DNA of 64,000 nt from Streptomyces sp. NBC_00569 (GTDB lineage: Bacteria; Actinomycetota; Actinomycetes; Streptomycetales; Streptomycetaceae): NCBI RefSeq assembly GCF_036345255.1, contig NZ_CP107783.1:8611001-8675000 (forward strand). Direction: 5' to 3'. Below, one piece after another: positions 41,122-49,729 of this stretch. The position numbers were made by a program, and so were the translations under genes. The notes under the pieces were generated by a model. That model was not told where the DNA came from and did no database searches. It was given only the letters and a program-made list of their open reading frames with translations. Each line of letters begins with the position of its first letter. Positions within the stretch are counted from its first letter, which is position 1.

Positions 41122-42372
41122 ATGCCTCAACTGATACTGCGTCAAGCACGCGTCGAAGACGCCCGGTCGCTCAGCGACGTGGTGATCGACGGCGGCCGGG
41201 TGCGAGCCGTCGGGGACGCCTCGGGCCAGGACGCCGACGAGGTGATCGACTGCGCGGGCCGGGTCGTCCTGCCCGGCTTCGTCGAACCCCATCTGCATCT
41301 CGACAAGGCCCTTTTGGACGGCGTACGAAGCAACCCCGACGGCACCCTCGCCGGAGCGATCGCGGTCACCGGCGAACTGAAGAGCGCGTTCACGCACGAG
41401 GACGTACTGGCTCGTGCGCGGCGCGTCCTGGAGGCGGCGGTCCTCAACGGCACGACGGTGATCCGCGCCCATCCGGACGTGGACCCGATCGCCGGGCTGC
41501 TCGGCGTCGAGGTCCTGCTCCGACTCCGCGCGGAGTACGCGGGCATGGTGGACCTCCAGATCGTGGCGTTCCCGCAGGAGGGGATCCTGCGGTCGCCCGG
41601 CACCGAGAAGCTGCTGATCGCGGCACTGGCGGCGGGCGCCGACGTGGTGGGCGGCTGCACCTACAACGAGGCCACCCTGGACGACTGCCGCCGCCACGTC
41701 GAGCTCGTGCTCGACCTCGCCGCCCAGCACGGGGTGCCGGCCGATCTGCACGCGGACTTCGCCGACGACGCGTCCGACCCCCGGTACGCGCTCGCCGAGT
41801 TCATCGCCGGCCAGACCGCGCGCCGGGGCCTGGGCGGCCGGGTGGCGCTCGGCCATATGACCTCACTCGGCGGCCGGGAGCCCGCGGACCGGGCGCGGGC
41901 GATGGCGGCCCTCGCCGACGCGGGCGTCGCCGTCGTGCCGCTCCCGGCGACCGACCTGCACCTCGGCGGGCGACGGGACACCCGGGCGGTCCGGCGGGGG
42001 GTCGCCCCGGTCCGCGAACTGTGGGACCACGGCGTGCTCGCCGCCTGCTCCTCCAACAACATCCGCAACGCCTTCACCCCGTTCGGACGCGCGGACCCCC
42101 TGGACACGGCGCTCCTGCTGGCGCAGACCGGCCATCTGTCCGGGTCCGACGACCTCCACCGGGTGCTGCGCATGGTCACGCACGACGCGGCCCGGGTCGT
42201 CGGCGTCGCCGACGACTACGGCGTACGGCCGGGCGCCCGCGCCGACCTGGTGGTGCTGGACACGCAGGTCTACGACGACATCGTCCTGGACCGGCCCGAA
42301 CGCGCCCATGTCGTCAAGGCGGGGAAGGTGGTGGCCCGCACGGTCAGGACCAGCGAACTCCTCGTCCACTGA
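41122..42372 (+). CDS. Cytosine deaminase-like amidohydrolase
   Basis: 416-residue TIM-barrel amidohydrolase of the CodA/AtzC group. The first metal motif is FVEPHLHLDKALL (residues about 53-65), then RAHPDVD, DLHADFADD and LGHMTS. Where CodA-like enzymes have the metal/catalytic Asp (SDNIRD pattern), this protein reads SSNNIRNAFTPFG, with Asn. A similar Asn form exists in some family members as far as I recall, so it is probably a subfamily trait rather than damage. A role in opening a cyclic ureide or pyrimidine-like ring, or in deamination, is inferred from the cluster. Confidence 0.88.
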   Translation: MPQLILRQARVEDARSLSDVVIDGGRVRAVGDASGQDADEVIDCAGRVVLPGFVEPHLHLDKALLDGVRSNPDGTLAGAIAVTGELKSAFTHEDVLARARRVLEAAVLNGTTVIRAHPDVDPIAGLLGVEVLLRLRAEYAGMVDLQIVAFPQEGILRSPGTEKLLIAALAAGADVVGGCTYNEATLDDCRRHVELVLDLAAQHGVPADLHADFADDASDPRYALAEFIAGQTARRGLGGRVALGHMTSLGGREPADRARAMAALADAGVAVVPLPATDLHLGGRRDTRAVRRGVAPVRELWDHGVLAACSSNNIRNAFTPFGRADPLDTALLLAQTGHLSGSDDLHRVLRMVTHDAARVVGVADDYGVRPGARADLVVLDTQVYDDIVLDRPERAHVVKAGKVVARTVRTSELLVH

Positions 42373-42462
42373 ACCTCCTTCTCCCCTCGCACCCCCATCA
42401 GCCCCCCACACGCCCCCGCACGGCACCGCGCTCTGCCATCCGACTCCAGCAGAGGAATCCCC

Positions 42463-43053
42463 ATGCGCGAACGCCTCTCTCACGAAATCGTTGCCTCCGT
42501 ACTCGCCGGACTGACGGCGTTCATCGGAGGGACCGCGCTCCATCTCCCGCCCTGGGCGATCTTCATCTCGTGGGCGGCCGTCTTCGCGCTCGGAGGGCCG
42601 AGCTGGGCGAACGCCCGCAGGCTGTGGTGCACGATGCCCGCCGGCTCCGCCTTCGCCCTGATCATCGTGCTGATCGACCAGCACGCGGGCACGGCCTTCG
42701 GCGACAGCCAGTTCGCCCGGAACGTGGTGCTCGCCCTGGTGATCATGGTCGTCAACACCGTCCTGATGTACACGGGCCGCATCAAGGCGTTCTCGCTGGT
42801 TCCCGGCATGTTCCTCGGCTTCGCCAGCTACTTCGCCACGTTCTTCGGCGGCTTCGGCTACAAGCCGGGCAACATCTGGGCGGCGTGGGTGTGCGTGGTC
42901 GCGATGAACGCGCTCGGGCCGGTCTTCGCCTATCTGTCCAACCGGCTCATGTACCCGGTCCTCTCGCCGGTGCCGACGTCGGTCGTGGCGTCCGCCGGCC
43001 CCGTGCACCACGACGGCCGCACACCGTCGGCCGGAAGCACACAGGCCGAGTGA
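42463..43053 (+). CDS. DUF1097-family membrane protein
   Basis: 196-residue inner-membrane protein with about five hydrophobic helices (residues about 9-155) of the DUF1097 type. FFGGFGYKPGNIWAAWVCVV and RNVVLALVIMVVNTVLMYTG are typical. A hydrophilic His/Ser tail follows. Last gene of the plus arm of the carbamoyl cluster. It may carry or sense the pathway substrate, but no transport activity has been assigned to this family. A 90-base gap separates it from the amidohydrolase gene. Confidence 0.82.
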   Translation: MRERLSHEIVASVLAGLTAFIGGTALHLPPWAIFISWAAVFALGGPSWANARRLWCTMPAGSAFALIIVLIDQHAGTAFGDSQFARNVVLALVIMVVNTVLMYTGRIKAFSLVPGMFLGFASYFATFFGGFGYKPGNIWAAWVCVVAMNALGPVFAYLSNRLMYPVLSPVPTSVVASAGPVHHDGRTPSAGSTQAE

Positions 43054-43062
43054 GGCCGTCCG

Positions 43063-43983
43063 TCACCTCCCGGGCAGCCGCTCCACCGCGAACGCCCTGC
43101 CCGGGTTGTGGACGAGGATCCGGTCCACCAGCGCTTCGCCCAGGGCCAGTTCGAGGCGAGGACGGACGCGGCGCAGCAGATACGGCATCCCGGGCCCACC
43201 GCTCACCGAGCGCGCTCCGGCGGTCGTCGTGTCGCCGCCGAGCAGAAGCCGGTCGCCGTACCCCGCGTCGGCGAGCGCCGCCATCGCGTCCGGCATCCGC
43301 CAGTCCGTCGCGTGATTGGCGCGCGACGGCCCGTCGAAGGCGAGGTACGCGCCGGACTCGGCGGCCTGCCGGTGCACGGCGAAGTCGGGGGAGCGGTTGA
43401 GGTGCCCGAGCACGACCCGCTCCGGCGCCACCCCCAACTCCCCGCACAGCAGGTCGAGTACGTCGAGTACACCTGTCCCCAGCTCGTGGTGGACGGCGAT
43501 CGGTGCGCCCGTCGCGTGATGGGCCTCGGCGGCGGCCCGCATCGTCCACACCGCGTGGCCGTCGAGGGCGTGGAAGCCGCCCGCGACCTTGATGAGGCCG
43601 GCCCGCACACCGCTGTCGCCGATCCCCTCGGTGAGTTCCCGCACGAACACGCCGGCGAGGACGGGGCGCAGCCGGGCGAGCAACTCCGGCGGGTAGTGGG
43701 CGGCCTGGTGGAGTCCCGTCGCGGCCACGATGCGTACGCCCGTCGTGGTCGACAGTCCGGGCAGCAGCTCGGCCCGGCGTCCGAGCCCGTGCGGTGTCCA
43801 CTGGACGACCGCGCCGCCGCCCGCATCCCGGTAGGCGCGCAGTTCCGCCTCGGCGGCGGCCGTGTCGTCGAGTTCCTGGCCGGGGAGCAGAGAGCTGCGG
43901 AAGAAGAGGTGGTCGTGCGCGTCGCACACGCCGAGTTCCTCCGGAGGCACGTCCCCGAGCACGGTCCGAACGGTCGCGGTCAC
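43063..43983 (-). CDS. Phosphotriesterase-family (PHP) metallohydrolase
   Basis: 306-residue amidohydrolase-superfamily protein of the phosphotriesterase group. The binuclear metal ligands can be assigned: DAHDHLFF (HxH), Lys in LIKVAGG, HHELGTG, VLGHLNRSPD and the Asp of GGDTTT. Many members are lactonases rather than phosphotriesterases. GTG 43983 overlaps the DUF4865 stop (GTGA), so the two are coupled. The stop lies 9 bases from that of the convergent DUF1097 gene. Confidence 0.88.
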   Translation of the reverse strand: MTATVRTVLGDVPPEELGVCDAHDHLFFRSSLLPGQELDDTAAAEAELRAYRDAGGGAVVQWTPHGLGRRAELLPGLSTTTGVRIVAATGLHQAAHYPPELLARLRPVLAGVFVRELTEGIGDSGVRAGLIKVAGGFHALDGHAVWTMRAAAEAHHATGAPIAVHHELGTGVLDVLDLLCGELGVAPERVVLGHLNRSPDFAVHRQAAESGAYLAFDGPSRANHATDWRMPDAMAALADAGYGDRLLLGGDTTTAGARSVSGGPGMPYLLRRVRPRLELALGEALVDRILVHNPGRAFAVERLPGR

Positions 43984-44564
43984 CACTGCCTCCCCCGGGG
44001 GAGCCGGTCGCGCTCGGGGGCGCTCAGGTGCAGCACCTCGTAGAGATCGCCCGGCGTGTCGGGCGACGCGTGGTCCCAGAGGGAGAAGGTGAGCAGCTCC
44101 CAGTGGCGTGGGTCGACGGCGACGGCCGCGCACACCGCCCCGTCCTGCCCGGCGACGCGGGCCGCGTCGCGCACGGCGGCGTCCGTCAGGTCGGCGAGCG
44201 GAGCCTGTCCGGTGAGGGGTGTCCGGCGGCGTACCGCGCTCCTCGGGGTGGACTGTGAGGCCGGGCCCTCCACGTACGCGAGTCCGGCCCAGTGCTGCAC
44301 CTCGGGCCGCCCGAAGTCGTCCACGATCCCCTGGAATCCGGGCCCCCACAGGAACGAGTTCATGCCCTGAGGGGTGTTCCACAGGTAGCACGGCGCGTAC
44401 TGGTTCACGGGTGACCCGGCGACACCGCGCTCCCGCATCAGATAGGCCTTGAGGCCGAGTCCGGGGAAGGCGTCGAGGAGGTGCCCCCTGTCCTCCACCC
44501 GCTTGCGGATGATGCCCATGTCGTAGTCGGCGGGCAGCGTGATCTCGTACTGCATCGCGTGCAC
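43980..44564 (-). CDS. DUF4865-family protein
   Basis: 194-residue protein of the DUF4865 family. The N-terminus MQYEITLPADYDMGIIRKRV and the block YAPCYLWNTPQGMNSFLWGP, then GFQGIVDDFGRP (residues about 59-90) are characteristic. The alpha+beta layout resembles monooxygenase-like ABM folds, but no cofactor site is evident. GTG 44564 follows GAGGAG. It lies between a TetR gene and the phosphotriesterase gene, all on one strand, which suggests a small inducible detoxification operon (inference). Confidence 0.82.
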   Translation of the reverse strand: MHAMQYEITLPADYDMGIIRKRVEDRGHLLDAFPGLGLKAYLMRERGVAGSPVNQYAPCYLWNTPQGMNSFLWGPGFQGIVDDFGRPEVQHWAGLAYVEGPASQSTPRSAVRRRTPLTGQAPLADLTDAAVRDAARVAGQDGAVCAAVAVDPRHWELLTFSLWDHASPDTPGDLYEVLHLSAPERDRLPRGRQW

Positions 44565-44583
44565 GGTCGTGTCTCTCCTCGGC

Positions 44584-45144
44584 TCAGGCGGCGGGTGCGA
44601 GCAGCGAAAGCAGTCCGCGCACCCCCGCGTCGAAGGCGGCGGGCGAGCCCGACGCGCGGGCGAGGACGTAGCCGCCCTGGACCGTCGCGACGATCGTCGC
44701 CGCGATTTCCTCGGCGTCCAGCGAAGGCGCGAACTCGCCCTGTTCCTTGCCCTCTTCGACGATCTCCGCGAGCTGCTCCCGCAGCCAGTCGATCGTGTCG
44801 TCGACCGGTGCGCGCAGCGCGTCGCTCGCGATCACGTCCGGGTCCATCGTGAGCCGGCCGATCGGGCAGCCCCGCAGTACATCGCGCTCGCGCCGCAGGT
44901 AGGCCTCGACGCGGGCGTACGCGGAACCGCCGCCGTCGAACGACTGCGCGGCGGTGGCCCGCATCTCCTGCGCCGTGCGCTCGATCGCGGCGAGCGCGAG
45001 GTCCTGCTTGCCGCCGAAGTGGTGGTACATGCTGCCCTGCCCCGCGTCGGCGCGCTGCTGGATCGCCTTGGGGCTCGTGCCCACGTAACCCCGCTCCCAC
45101 AGGAGCTCACGAGTGGACTCGATCAACCGGTCCGAAGTGCTCAT
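44584..45144 (-). CDS. TetR-family transcriptional regulator
   Basis: 186-residue repressor. The HTH reads VGTSPKAIQQRADAGQGSMY (residues about 21-40) followed by HHFGGKQDLALAAIERTA. The C-domain has the TetR_C YjdC-type pattern RDVLRGCPIGRL, where the Cys could sense reactive compounds. ATG 45144 lies only 7 bases from a 22-bp near-palindrome, the likely autoregulatory operator. It probably controls the two genes downstream on the same strand. Confidence 0.9.
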   Translation of the reverse strand: MSTSDRLIESTRELLWERGYVGTSPKAIQQRADAGQGSMYHHFGGKQDLALAAIERTAQEMRATAAQSFDGGGSAYARVEAYLRRERDVLRGCPIGRLTMDPDVIASDALRAPVDDTIDWLREQLAEIVEEGKEQGEFAPSLDAEEIAATIVATVQGGYVLARASGSPAAFDAGVRGLLSLLAPAA

Positions 45145-45151
45145 AAAGCCA

Positions 45152-45173
45152 CTGTACATACTAGTAGGTACAG
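45152..45173. promoter_or_regulatory. 22-bp near-perfect palindrome, TetR operator candidate
   Basis: CTGTAC-A-TACTAGTA-G-GTACAG: 20 of 22 positions are self-complementary. It is A/T-rich compared with its surroundings and lies just upstream of the TetR start. Confidence 0.75.
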
Positions 45174-45327
45174 ACGTCGAGAGTGCGGAGAGTAGGCGGA
45201 AGAGGGCCCCGTACTCCCGTGGGGGTACGTGCGCTGCCGCTGGCTGTACGACGACTTCGACCCCCCTTCGGAGCGAGTCTCGAGTCATCGACAAGACGTG
45301 AGCACGTGTTCCGAGGAGATGAGTCTC

Positions 45328-45609
45328 ATGCAGACCCTGGCCGACTGGGACGGCGGGCCCGGCCCGTGGATCCTGTTCTTCCCCCTGATCTGGGCGGCCG
45401 TCGTCATCGGCGTCGTCACGCTGTTGCGCCGCACCGTGTGGCGCGGACGCCGCCGTGGCGGCCCCTGGCGGCCCGCCGCCGACGAGAACTCGCCCCTCAC
45501 CGTGCTCGGCCGGCGCTTCGCCGCGGGTGAGATCGACGAGGACGAGTACTGGCGCCGGAGCTCCGTCCTGAACGAGGAGTTCGGCCGTTCCAAGGGCGGT
45601 GCGGCATGA
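45328..45609 (+). CDS. SHOCT-domain membrane protein
   Basis: 93-residue protein with one membrane helix (WILFFPLIWAAVVIGVVTLL, residues about 13-32), a basic linker and a C-terminal SHOCT domain (VLGRRFAAGEIDEDEYWRRS). ATG 45328 is ten bases after GAGGAG. Its stop overlaps the ABC ATPase start (ATGA), so it is co-translated with the exporter and may be an accessory part of it. Confidence 0.82.
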   Translation: MQTLADWDGGPGPWILFFPLIWAAVVIGVVTLLRRTVWRGRRRGGPWRPAADENSPLTVLGRRFAAGEIDEDEYWRRSSVLNEEFGRSKGGAA

Positions 45610-46394
45610 CCACCGCCACACGCACCCGGACCGCGGCCCGGGTCGTCGACGCCGTGAAGGTCTACGGCAGTGGCGACACCGCGGTCCGGGCCCTGGACGG
45701 TGTGAGCGTCGGCTTCGAGGCCGGGAGGTTCACCGCGATCATGGGTCCTTCCGGCTCCGGCAAGTCCACGCTGATGCACTGCGCGGCGGGCCTCGACACC
45801 CTCAGCGCCGGCTCCGCCCTCATCGGGGACACCGACCTGAGCGACCTCGACGACCGCCGCCTGACCCTGCTGCGCCGCGACCGGATCGGCTTCGTGTTCC
45901 AGGCCTTCAACCTGGTGCCGACGCTGACGGTCGCGGAGAACATCACCCTGCCGAGGGACCTCGCGGGCGCGAAGGACGACGCCGCTTCCAGGGAGTGGAT
46001 CGACGCCCTCGTCGACATCGTCGGACTGCGCGACCGGCTGCACCACCGGCCGTCCGAACTCTCCGGCGGACAGCAGCAGCGCGTCGCCGTGGCCCGGGCC
46101 TTCGCCGGCCGCCCCGACGTCGTCTTCGCCGACGAGCCCACCGGCAACCTCGACTCGCGCTCCGGCGAGGAGGTGCTCGGGCTCCTCGGCCGCGCCGTAC
46201 GGGAGATGGACCGCACGGTCGTCATGGTCACCCACGACCCGGTGGCCGCGGCCCACGCCGACGAGGTCGTCTTCCTCGCCGACGGTCGCCTCGTCGACCG
46301 GATGCGGACACCGACCCCGGACAAGGTCCTCGACCGCATGAAGGCCTTCGACGCGGCCGGTGGCGCACGACATGCGGGGGAGGCGCCGTCATGA
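45606..46394 (+). CDS. ABC exporter ATPase (MacB/LolD type)
   Basis: 262-residue ATP-binding subunit. Walker A is IMGPSGSGKSTLMHC (residues about 43-57), the Q loop FQAFNLVPTLTVAEN, the signature LSGGQQQRVAVARA, Walker B VVFADEPTGNLDSR, and the H loop MVTHDP. The pattern is that of the LolD/MacB group, which works with FtsX-type permeases in export or envelope remodelling. It is coupled on both sides by ATGA overlaps. Confidence 0.94.
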   Translation: MTTATRTRTAARVVDAVKVYGSGDTAVRALDGVSVGFEAGRFTAIMGPSGSGKSTLMHCAAGLDTLSAGSALIGDTDLSDLDDRRLTLLRRDRIGFVFQAFNLVPTLTVAENITLPRDLAGAKDDAASREWIDALVDIVGLRDRLHHRPSELSGGQQQRVAVARAFAGRPDVVFADEPTGNLDSRSGEEVLGLLGRAVREMDRTVVMVTHDPVAAAHADEVVFLADGRLVDRMRTPTPDKVLDRMKAFDAAGGARHAGEAPS

Positions 46395-48961
46395 GCTCCC
46401 TGAGCACGTCCGCGCGCCTGAGCCTGTCGTCGCTGCGCGCCCACAAGCGGCGCTTCGCCGGCACCTTCCTGGCCGTCCTGCTCGGCGTCGCGTTCCTCGC
46501 CGGCACGCTCGTCATGGGTGACACCCTGCGCGCCAGCTTCGACACCATGTTCGGCAACGCGTCGAGCGGTACGGACGCCGTCGTCCGCAGCACGAACGTG
46601 ATCACGACCCCCGGCGAGAGCCAGGGCACCCGGCAGCCCGTCGCCGCGTCGCTCGCGAAGAAGCTGGCGGTCACCCCGGGCGTCGCCGCCGCCGTCCCCG
46701 GCATCCAGGGCGCGGGCCAGCTCGTCGGCAGCGACGGCAAGGCGATCGGCGGCCAGGGCCCGCCCACCCTCGCGGGCAACTGGATCGACGACCCCGGACT
46801 CAACCCCTACCGCCTGGCCGAAGGACACACCCCTTCGAAGGCCGGCGAGGTCGTCGTCAACCGGGGAGCCGCCAAGAAGGGCGACCTCGAGATCGGCGAC
46901 ACCACGACCCTGCGCACCCCCGATCCCGTCAGGGTGACGATCGTCGGCCTCGCGACCTTCGGCGGCGAGGACGGCATGGCGCAGGTGACGTACACCGGCA
47001 TGACGCAGGCCGACGCGGAGAAGTACCTCACGCCGAGGCCCGGCGAGGCCGCGTCCATCCAGGTGCGGGCCGGCCCCGGCACCAGCCAGCGGGAACTCGT
47101 CGACGAGCTGACTCCCGTACTGCCCAAGGGAGTCGAGGCCATCACCGGCGAGGCGTCGGCGCAGGAGAACACCGACATGATCTCCGGCCAGTTCCTGACC
47201 CTCTTCACCACCTTCCTCCTCGTGTTCTCCGGCATCGCCCTGCTCGTGGCGACCTTCTCGATCCACAACACGTTCGCGATCGTCGTCGCCCAGCGCACCC
47301 GTGAGAACGCGCTCCTGCGCGCCCTCGGCGCCTCCCGCCGCCAGGTCACCGCCACGACGCTCGTCGAGGCGAGCGCCGTCGCCGTCCTCGCCTCGGTCGC
47401 CGGTCTCGTCGGCGGCATCGGCATCGCGGCCGGGCTCCAGGCGCTGTTCCCCGCCATCGGCTTCCCGTTCCCCGACGGCGCTCTCGTGATCAGCGGCCTG
47501 TCCATGCTGCTCCCGCTCGCCGTGGGCATCCTCGTCTGTCTCGGCTCCGCGCTCCTGCCCGCCGTACGGGCCGGCCGCACCGCACCCCTCGCGGCCCTGC
47601 GCGAGACGGCCGTCGACCAGTCGGGTGCCTCGCGCCGCCGCGCCGTCATCGGTATCGCGCTCGGCGTCGTGGCGGTCGCCGTCACCCTGGTCGGAGTCCT
47701 CGCCTCGCCGTCCGTCCAACTCGCGGGCCTCGGCGGCGTGCTGATCCTCGTCGCGTTCGTGGTGCTCGGTCCGGTCGCTTCGTCGCGCGCCGTACGTGTC
47801 CTCGGCAGCCCCCTCGACAAGCTGCGCGGTGTCACCGGCGGTCTCGCCCGGCGCAACGCCCTGCGCAGCCCGAGGCGCACCGCGGCCACCGCGAGCGCCC
47901 TGATGATCGGTGTCGCCGTCGTCTCCCTGTTCACCGTCTTCGGCGCCTCGCTGAAGGCGACCATGGACCAGACGGTGTCCCGCTCCTTCGCCGGCGACAT
48001 CGCCGTGTCGGCCCCGTCGTTCGGCGCGGGCGGCAGCGGCCTCAGCCCGAAGCTCGCCCCGGCCCTCGCCGGACAGCCGCAGGTCGCGACCGCCGTCGGC
48101 CTGGGCAAGGGCGTCGCGGAGGTCGACGGCGAGGGCCGGGCCCTGACCGTCACCGACCCGGCCGCGCTCGCCAGGTCCTTCGACCTGGGCACCGTCCGCG
48201 GCTCGCTCGACGACCTCGGCACGGACGGCATCGCCGTCACCCGGGAGGAGGCCGACAAGCAGCACCTCCGGCCGGGGAGCACCGCCCGCCTGGCCTTCAC
48301 CGACGGCAAGCGGCAGAACTTCACCGTCCGCGCGGTCTACGGCCGGTCGGAGCTCGCCGGGGACTACGTCATCACGCGCCGGGCCTGGGCCCCGCACCGC
48401 GCCCAGGACTCCGACACCCTGATCGCCGTCACTTTCAAGGACGGCGTGAGCACGGCCGACGGCAAGGCCGCCGTCTCCAAGGTCGCGGCGGCGTACGGGC
48501 ATCCGGAGGTGCAGACCCGCGACGAGTACGCGCAGTCGTCCGCCGGCGGCATCGACATGATGCTGACCCTGGTCTACGCGCTGCTGGCCCTCGCGGTGCT
48601 GATCGCTCTGCTCGGCATCGCCAACACCCTCACCCTGGCCGTCCACGAACGCACCCGCGAACTGGGCCTGTTGAGGGCCGTCGGCCAGACCCGCGCCCAG
48701 CTGCGGGCCATGGTCCGGTGGGAGTCCGTCCTGGTCGCCGCGTTCGGTACCGCGGGTGGTCTGGTGCTCGGCGGATTCCTCGGCTGGGTCCTGGTCGAGG
48801 CGTCGGACGGGGCGAGCGACAGCGCGTTCGCGTTCGCCCTGCCCCCGCTCCAGCTCGTCGTCGTCGCCCTGGTGGGCCTCGCCGCCGGAGCGCTCGCGGG
48901 CCTGCGCCCGGCCCGCCGCGCCGCACGGCTCGACGTGCTGCGGGCCATCGCCACAGAGTGA
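46391..48961 (+). CDS. FtsX-type ABC permease
   Basis: 856-residue permease with two FtsX modules, the usual layout in actinobacteria. One membrane helix follows the N-terminus (residues about 27-47), then a large extracytoplasmic domain, three helices (about 275-390), a second extracytoplasmic domain (from about residue 520) and three final helices. NTFAIVVAQRTRENALLRAL and NTLTLAVHERTRELGLLRAV mark the two FtsX coupling helices. It works with the preceding ATPase, without a separate HlyD-like adaptor. The substrate is unknown. Confidence 0.93.
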   Translation: MSSLSTSARLSLSSLRAHKRRFAGTFLAVLLGVAFLAGTLVMGDTLRASFDTMFGNASSGTDAVVRSTNVITTPGESQGTRQPVAASLAKKLAVTPGVAAAVPGIQGAGQLVGSDGKAIGGQGPPTLAGNWIDDPGLNPYRLAEGHTPSKAGEVVVNRGAAKKGDLEIGDTTTLRTPDPVRVTIVGLATFGGEDGMAQVTYTGMTQADAEKYLTPRPGEAASIQVRAGPGTSQRELVDELTPVLPKGVEAITGEASAQENTDMISGQFLTLFTTFLLVFSGIALLVATFSIHNTFAIVVAQRTRENALLRALGASRRQVTATTLVEASAVAVLASVAGLVGGIGIAAGLQALFPAIGFPFPDGALVISGLSMLLPLAVGILVCLGSALLPAVRAGRTAPLAALRETAVDQSGASRRRAVIGIALGVVAVAVTLVGVLASPSVQLAGLGGVLILVAFVVLGPVASSRAVRVLGSPLDKLRGVTGGLARRNALRSPRRTAATASALMIGVAVVSLFTVFGASLKATMDQTVSRSFAGDIAVSAPSFGAGGSGLSPKLAPALAGQPQVATAVGLGKGVAEVDGEGRALTVTDPAALARSFDLGTVRGSLDDLGTDGIAVTREEADKQHLRPGSTARLAFTDGKRQNFTVRAVYGRSELAGDYVITRRAWAPHRAQDSDTLIAVTFKDGVSTADGKAAVSKVAAAYGHPEVQTRDEYAQSSAGGIDMMLTLVYALLALAVLIALLGIANTLTLAVHERTRELGLLRAVGQTRAQLRAMVRWESVLVAAFGTAGGLVLGGFLGWVLVEASDGASDSAFAFALPPLQLVVVALVGLAAGALAGLRPARRAARLDVLRAIATE

Positions 48962-48991
48962 CGTGGCCCGTGCCGTGAGCAGGGGTGGTCA

Positions 48992-49025
48992 CCGCCCGGT
49001 CAGCCGACAACGGCCGACCGGGCGG
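48992..49025. terminator. Hairpin between FtsX permease and HATPase genes
   Basis: Outer stem CCGCCCGGTC/GACCGGGCGG plus an inner GCC/GGC pairing across an A-C mismatch. It lies between convergent genes and overlaps the stop end of the HATPase gene. Confidence 0.65.
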
Positions 49026-49518
49026 GAGCATGTCGGGCCGTGCGGCGGTCCACCGAGGAGTCCAGCTCGGGGATGGCGTCCGGCATCCGGTACTCGGGAA
49101 TCGGCGGCAGCGGCATCGCCGCCGACGGCGCGGGGAGCGTGAACCACACGACCTTGCCGTGCTCGCCCTGCGGCCGCGCGCCCCAGCTCTCGCTGACCGC
49201 GGCGACCAGGGCGAGGCCCCGGCCGCAGGTCGCGAGCGGGTCGGCCTCGCAGGGTTGCGGCAGGTGCGGGTCGTGGTCGTGCACGGACACCGTGAGGCGG
49301 TCGAGCAGCAGCTCGATCTCGACGGTGCACATCTTGTCGGGACCCGCGTGCCGGTGGACGTTGGTCAGCAGCTCGGTCACGCCGAGCATCGCCTCGTCTA
49401 TCAGCGGGTCCAGATGCCAGTAGCGCAACTGCGCCGATACGATTCTGCGGACCTGGCGGATCCGCGACGGCAGGGCCTGGAGCTCCACCGTGCAATGCCT
49501 GCTTGGGTGGGTGATCAC
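49000..49518 (-). CDS. RsbW-like HATPase anti-sigma/regulatory protein
   Basis: 172-residue GHKL-fold ATP-binding protein. The N box is ELLTNVHRHAG (residues about 49-59), VHDHDPHLP replaces the usual G1 box, and the glycine-rich CGRGLALVAAVSE follows. The C-terminal 45 residues are a Pro/Arg-rich tail. Streptomyces genomes encode dozens of such proteins, which phosphorylate STAS partners or bind sigma factors. No partner gene is adjacent. Confidence 0.85.
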   Translation of the reverse strand: MITHPSRHCTVELQALPSRIRQVRRIVSAQLRYWHLDPLIDEAMLGVTELLTNVHRHAGPDKMCTVEIELLLDRLTVSVHDHDPHLPQPCEADPLATCGRGLALVAAVSESWGARPQGEHGKVVWFTLPAPSAAMPLPPIPEYRMPDAIPELDSSVDRRTARHAPARSAVVG

Positions 49519-49729
49519 GGCTGCGACTCCCCGAATTGAAGGTCCGGAAGAAGGCGGAGTACCGATCCAGCAGTGGGCCGCGTTGACAGCCGGGGCCCGC
49601 CTGCTGCGTGTCCGGCGGGCTGGTTCGCAGCGTTATCGCCGGTAAACCCTGAGTAGTGATGTGTGACCAGAGTGACTCAGGGGGTGCGAGCCTGCAACTC
49701 GCGCACGCAGTCCCCCAGTACGCGGCCGG

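Noticed and set aside
45662..48646. 994-codon minus-strand open frame opposite the ABC exporter genes
   Set aside because: Shadow of the ATPase and permease, whose motifs are complete on the plus strand; the translation shows no domain.
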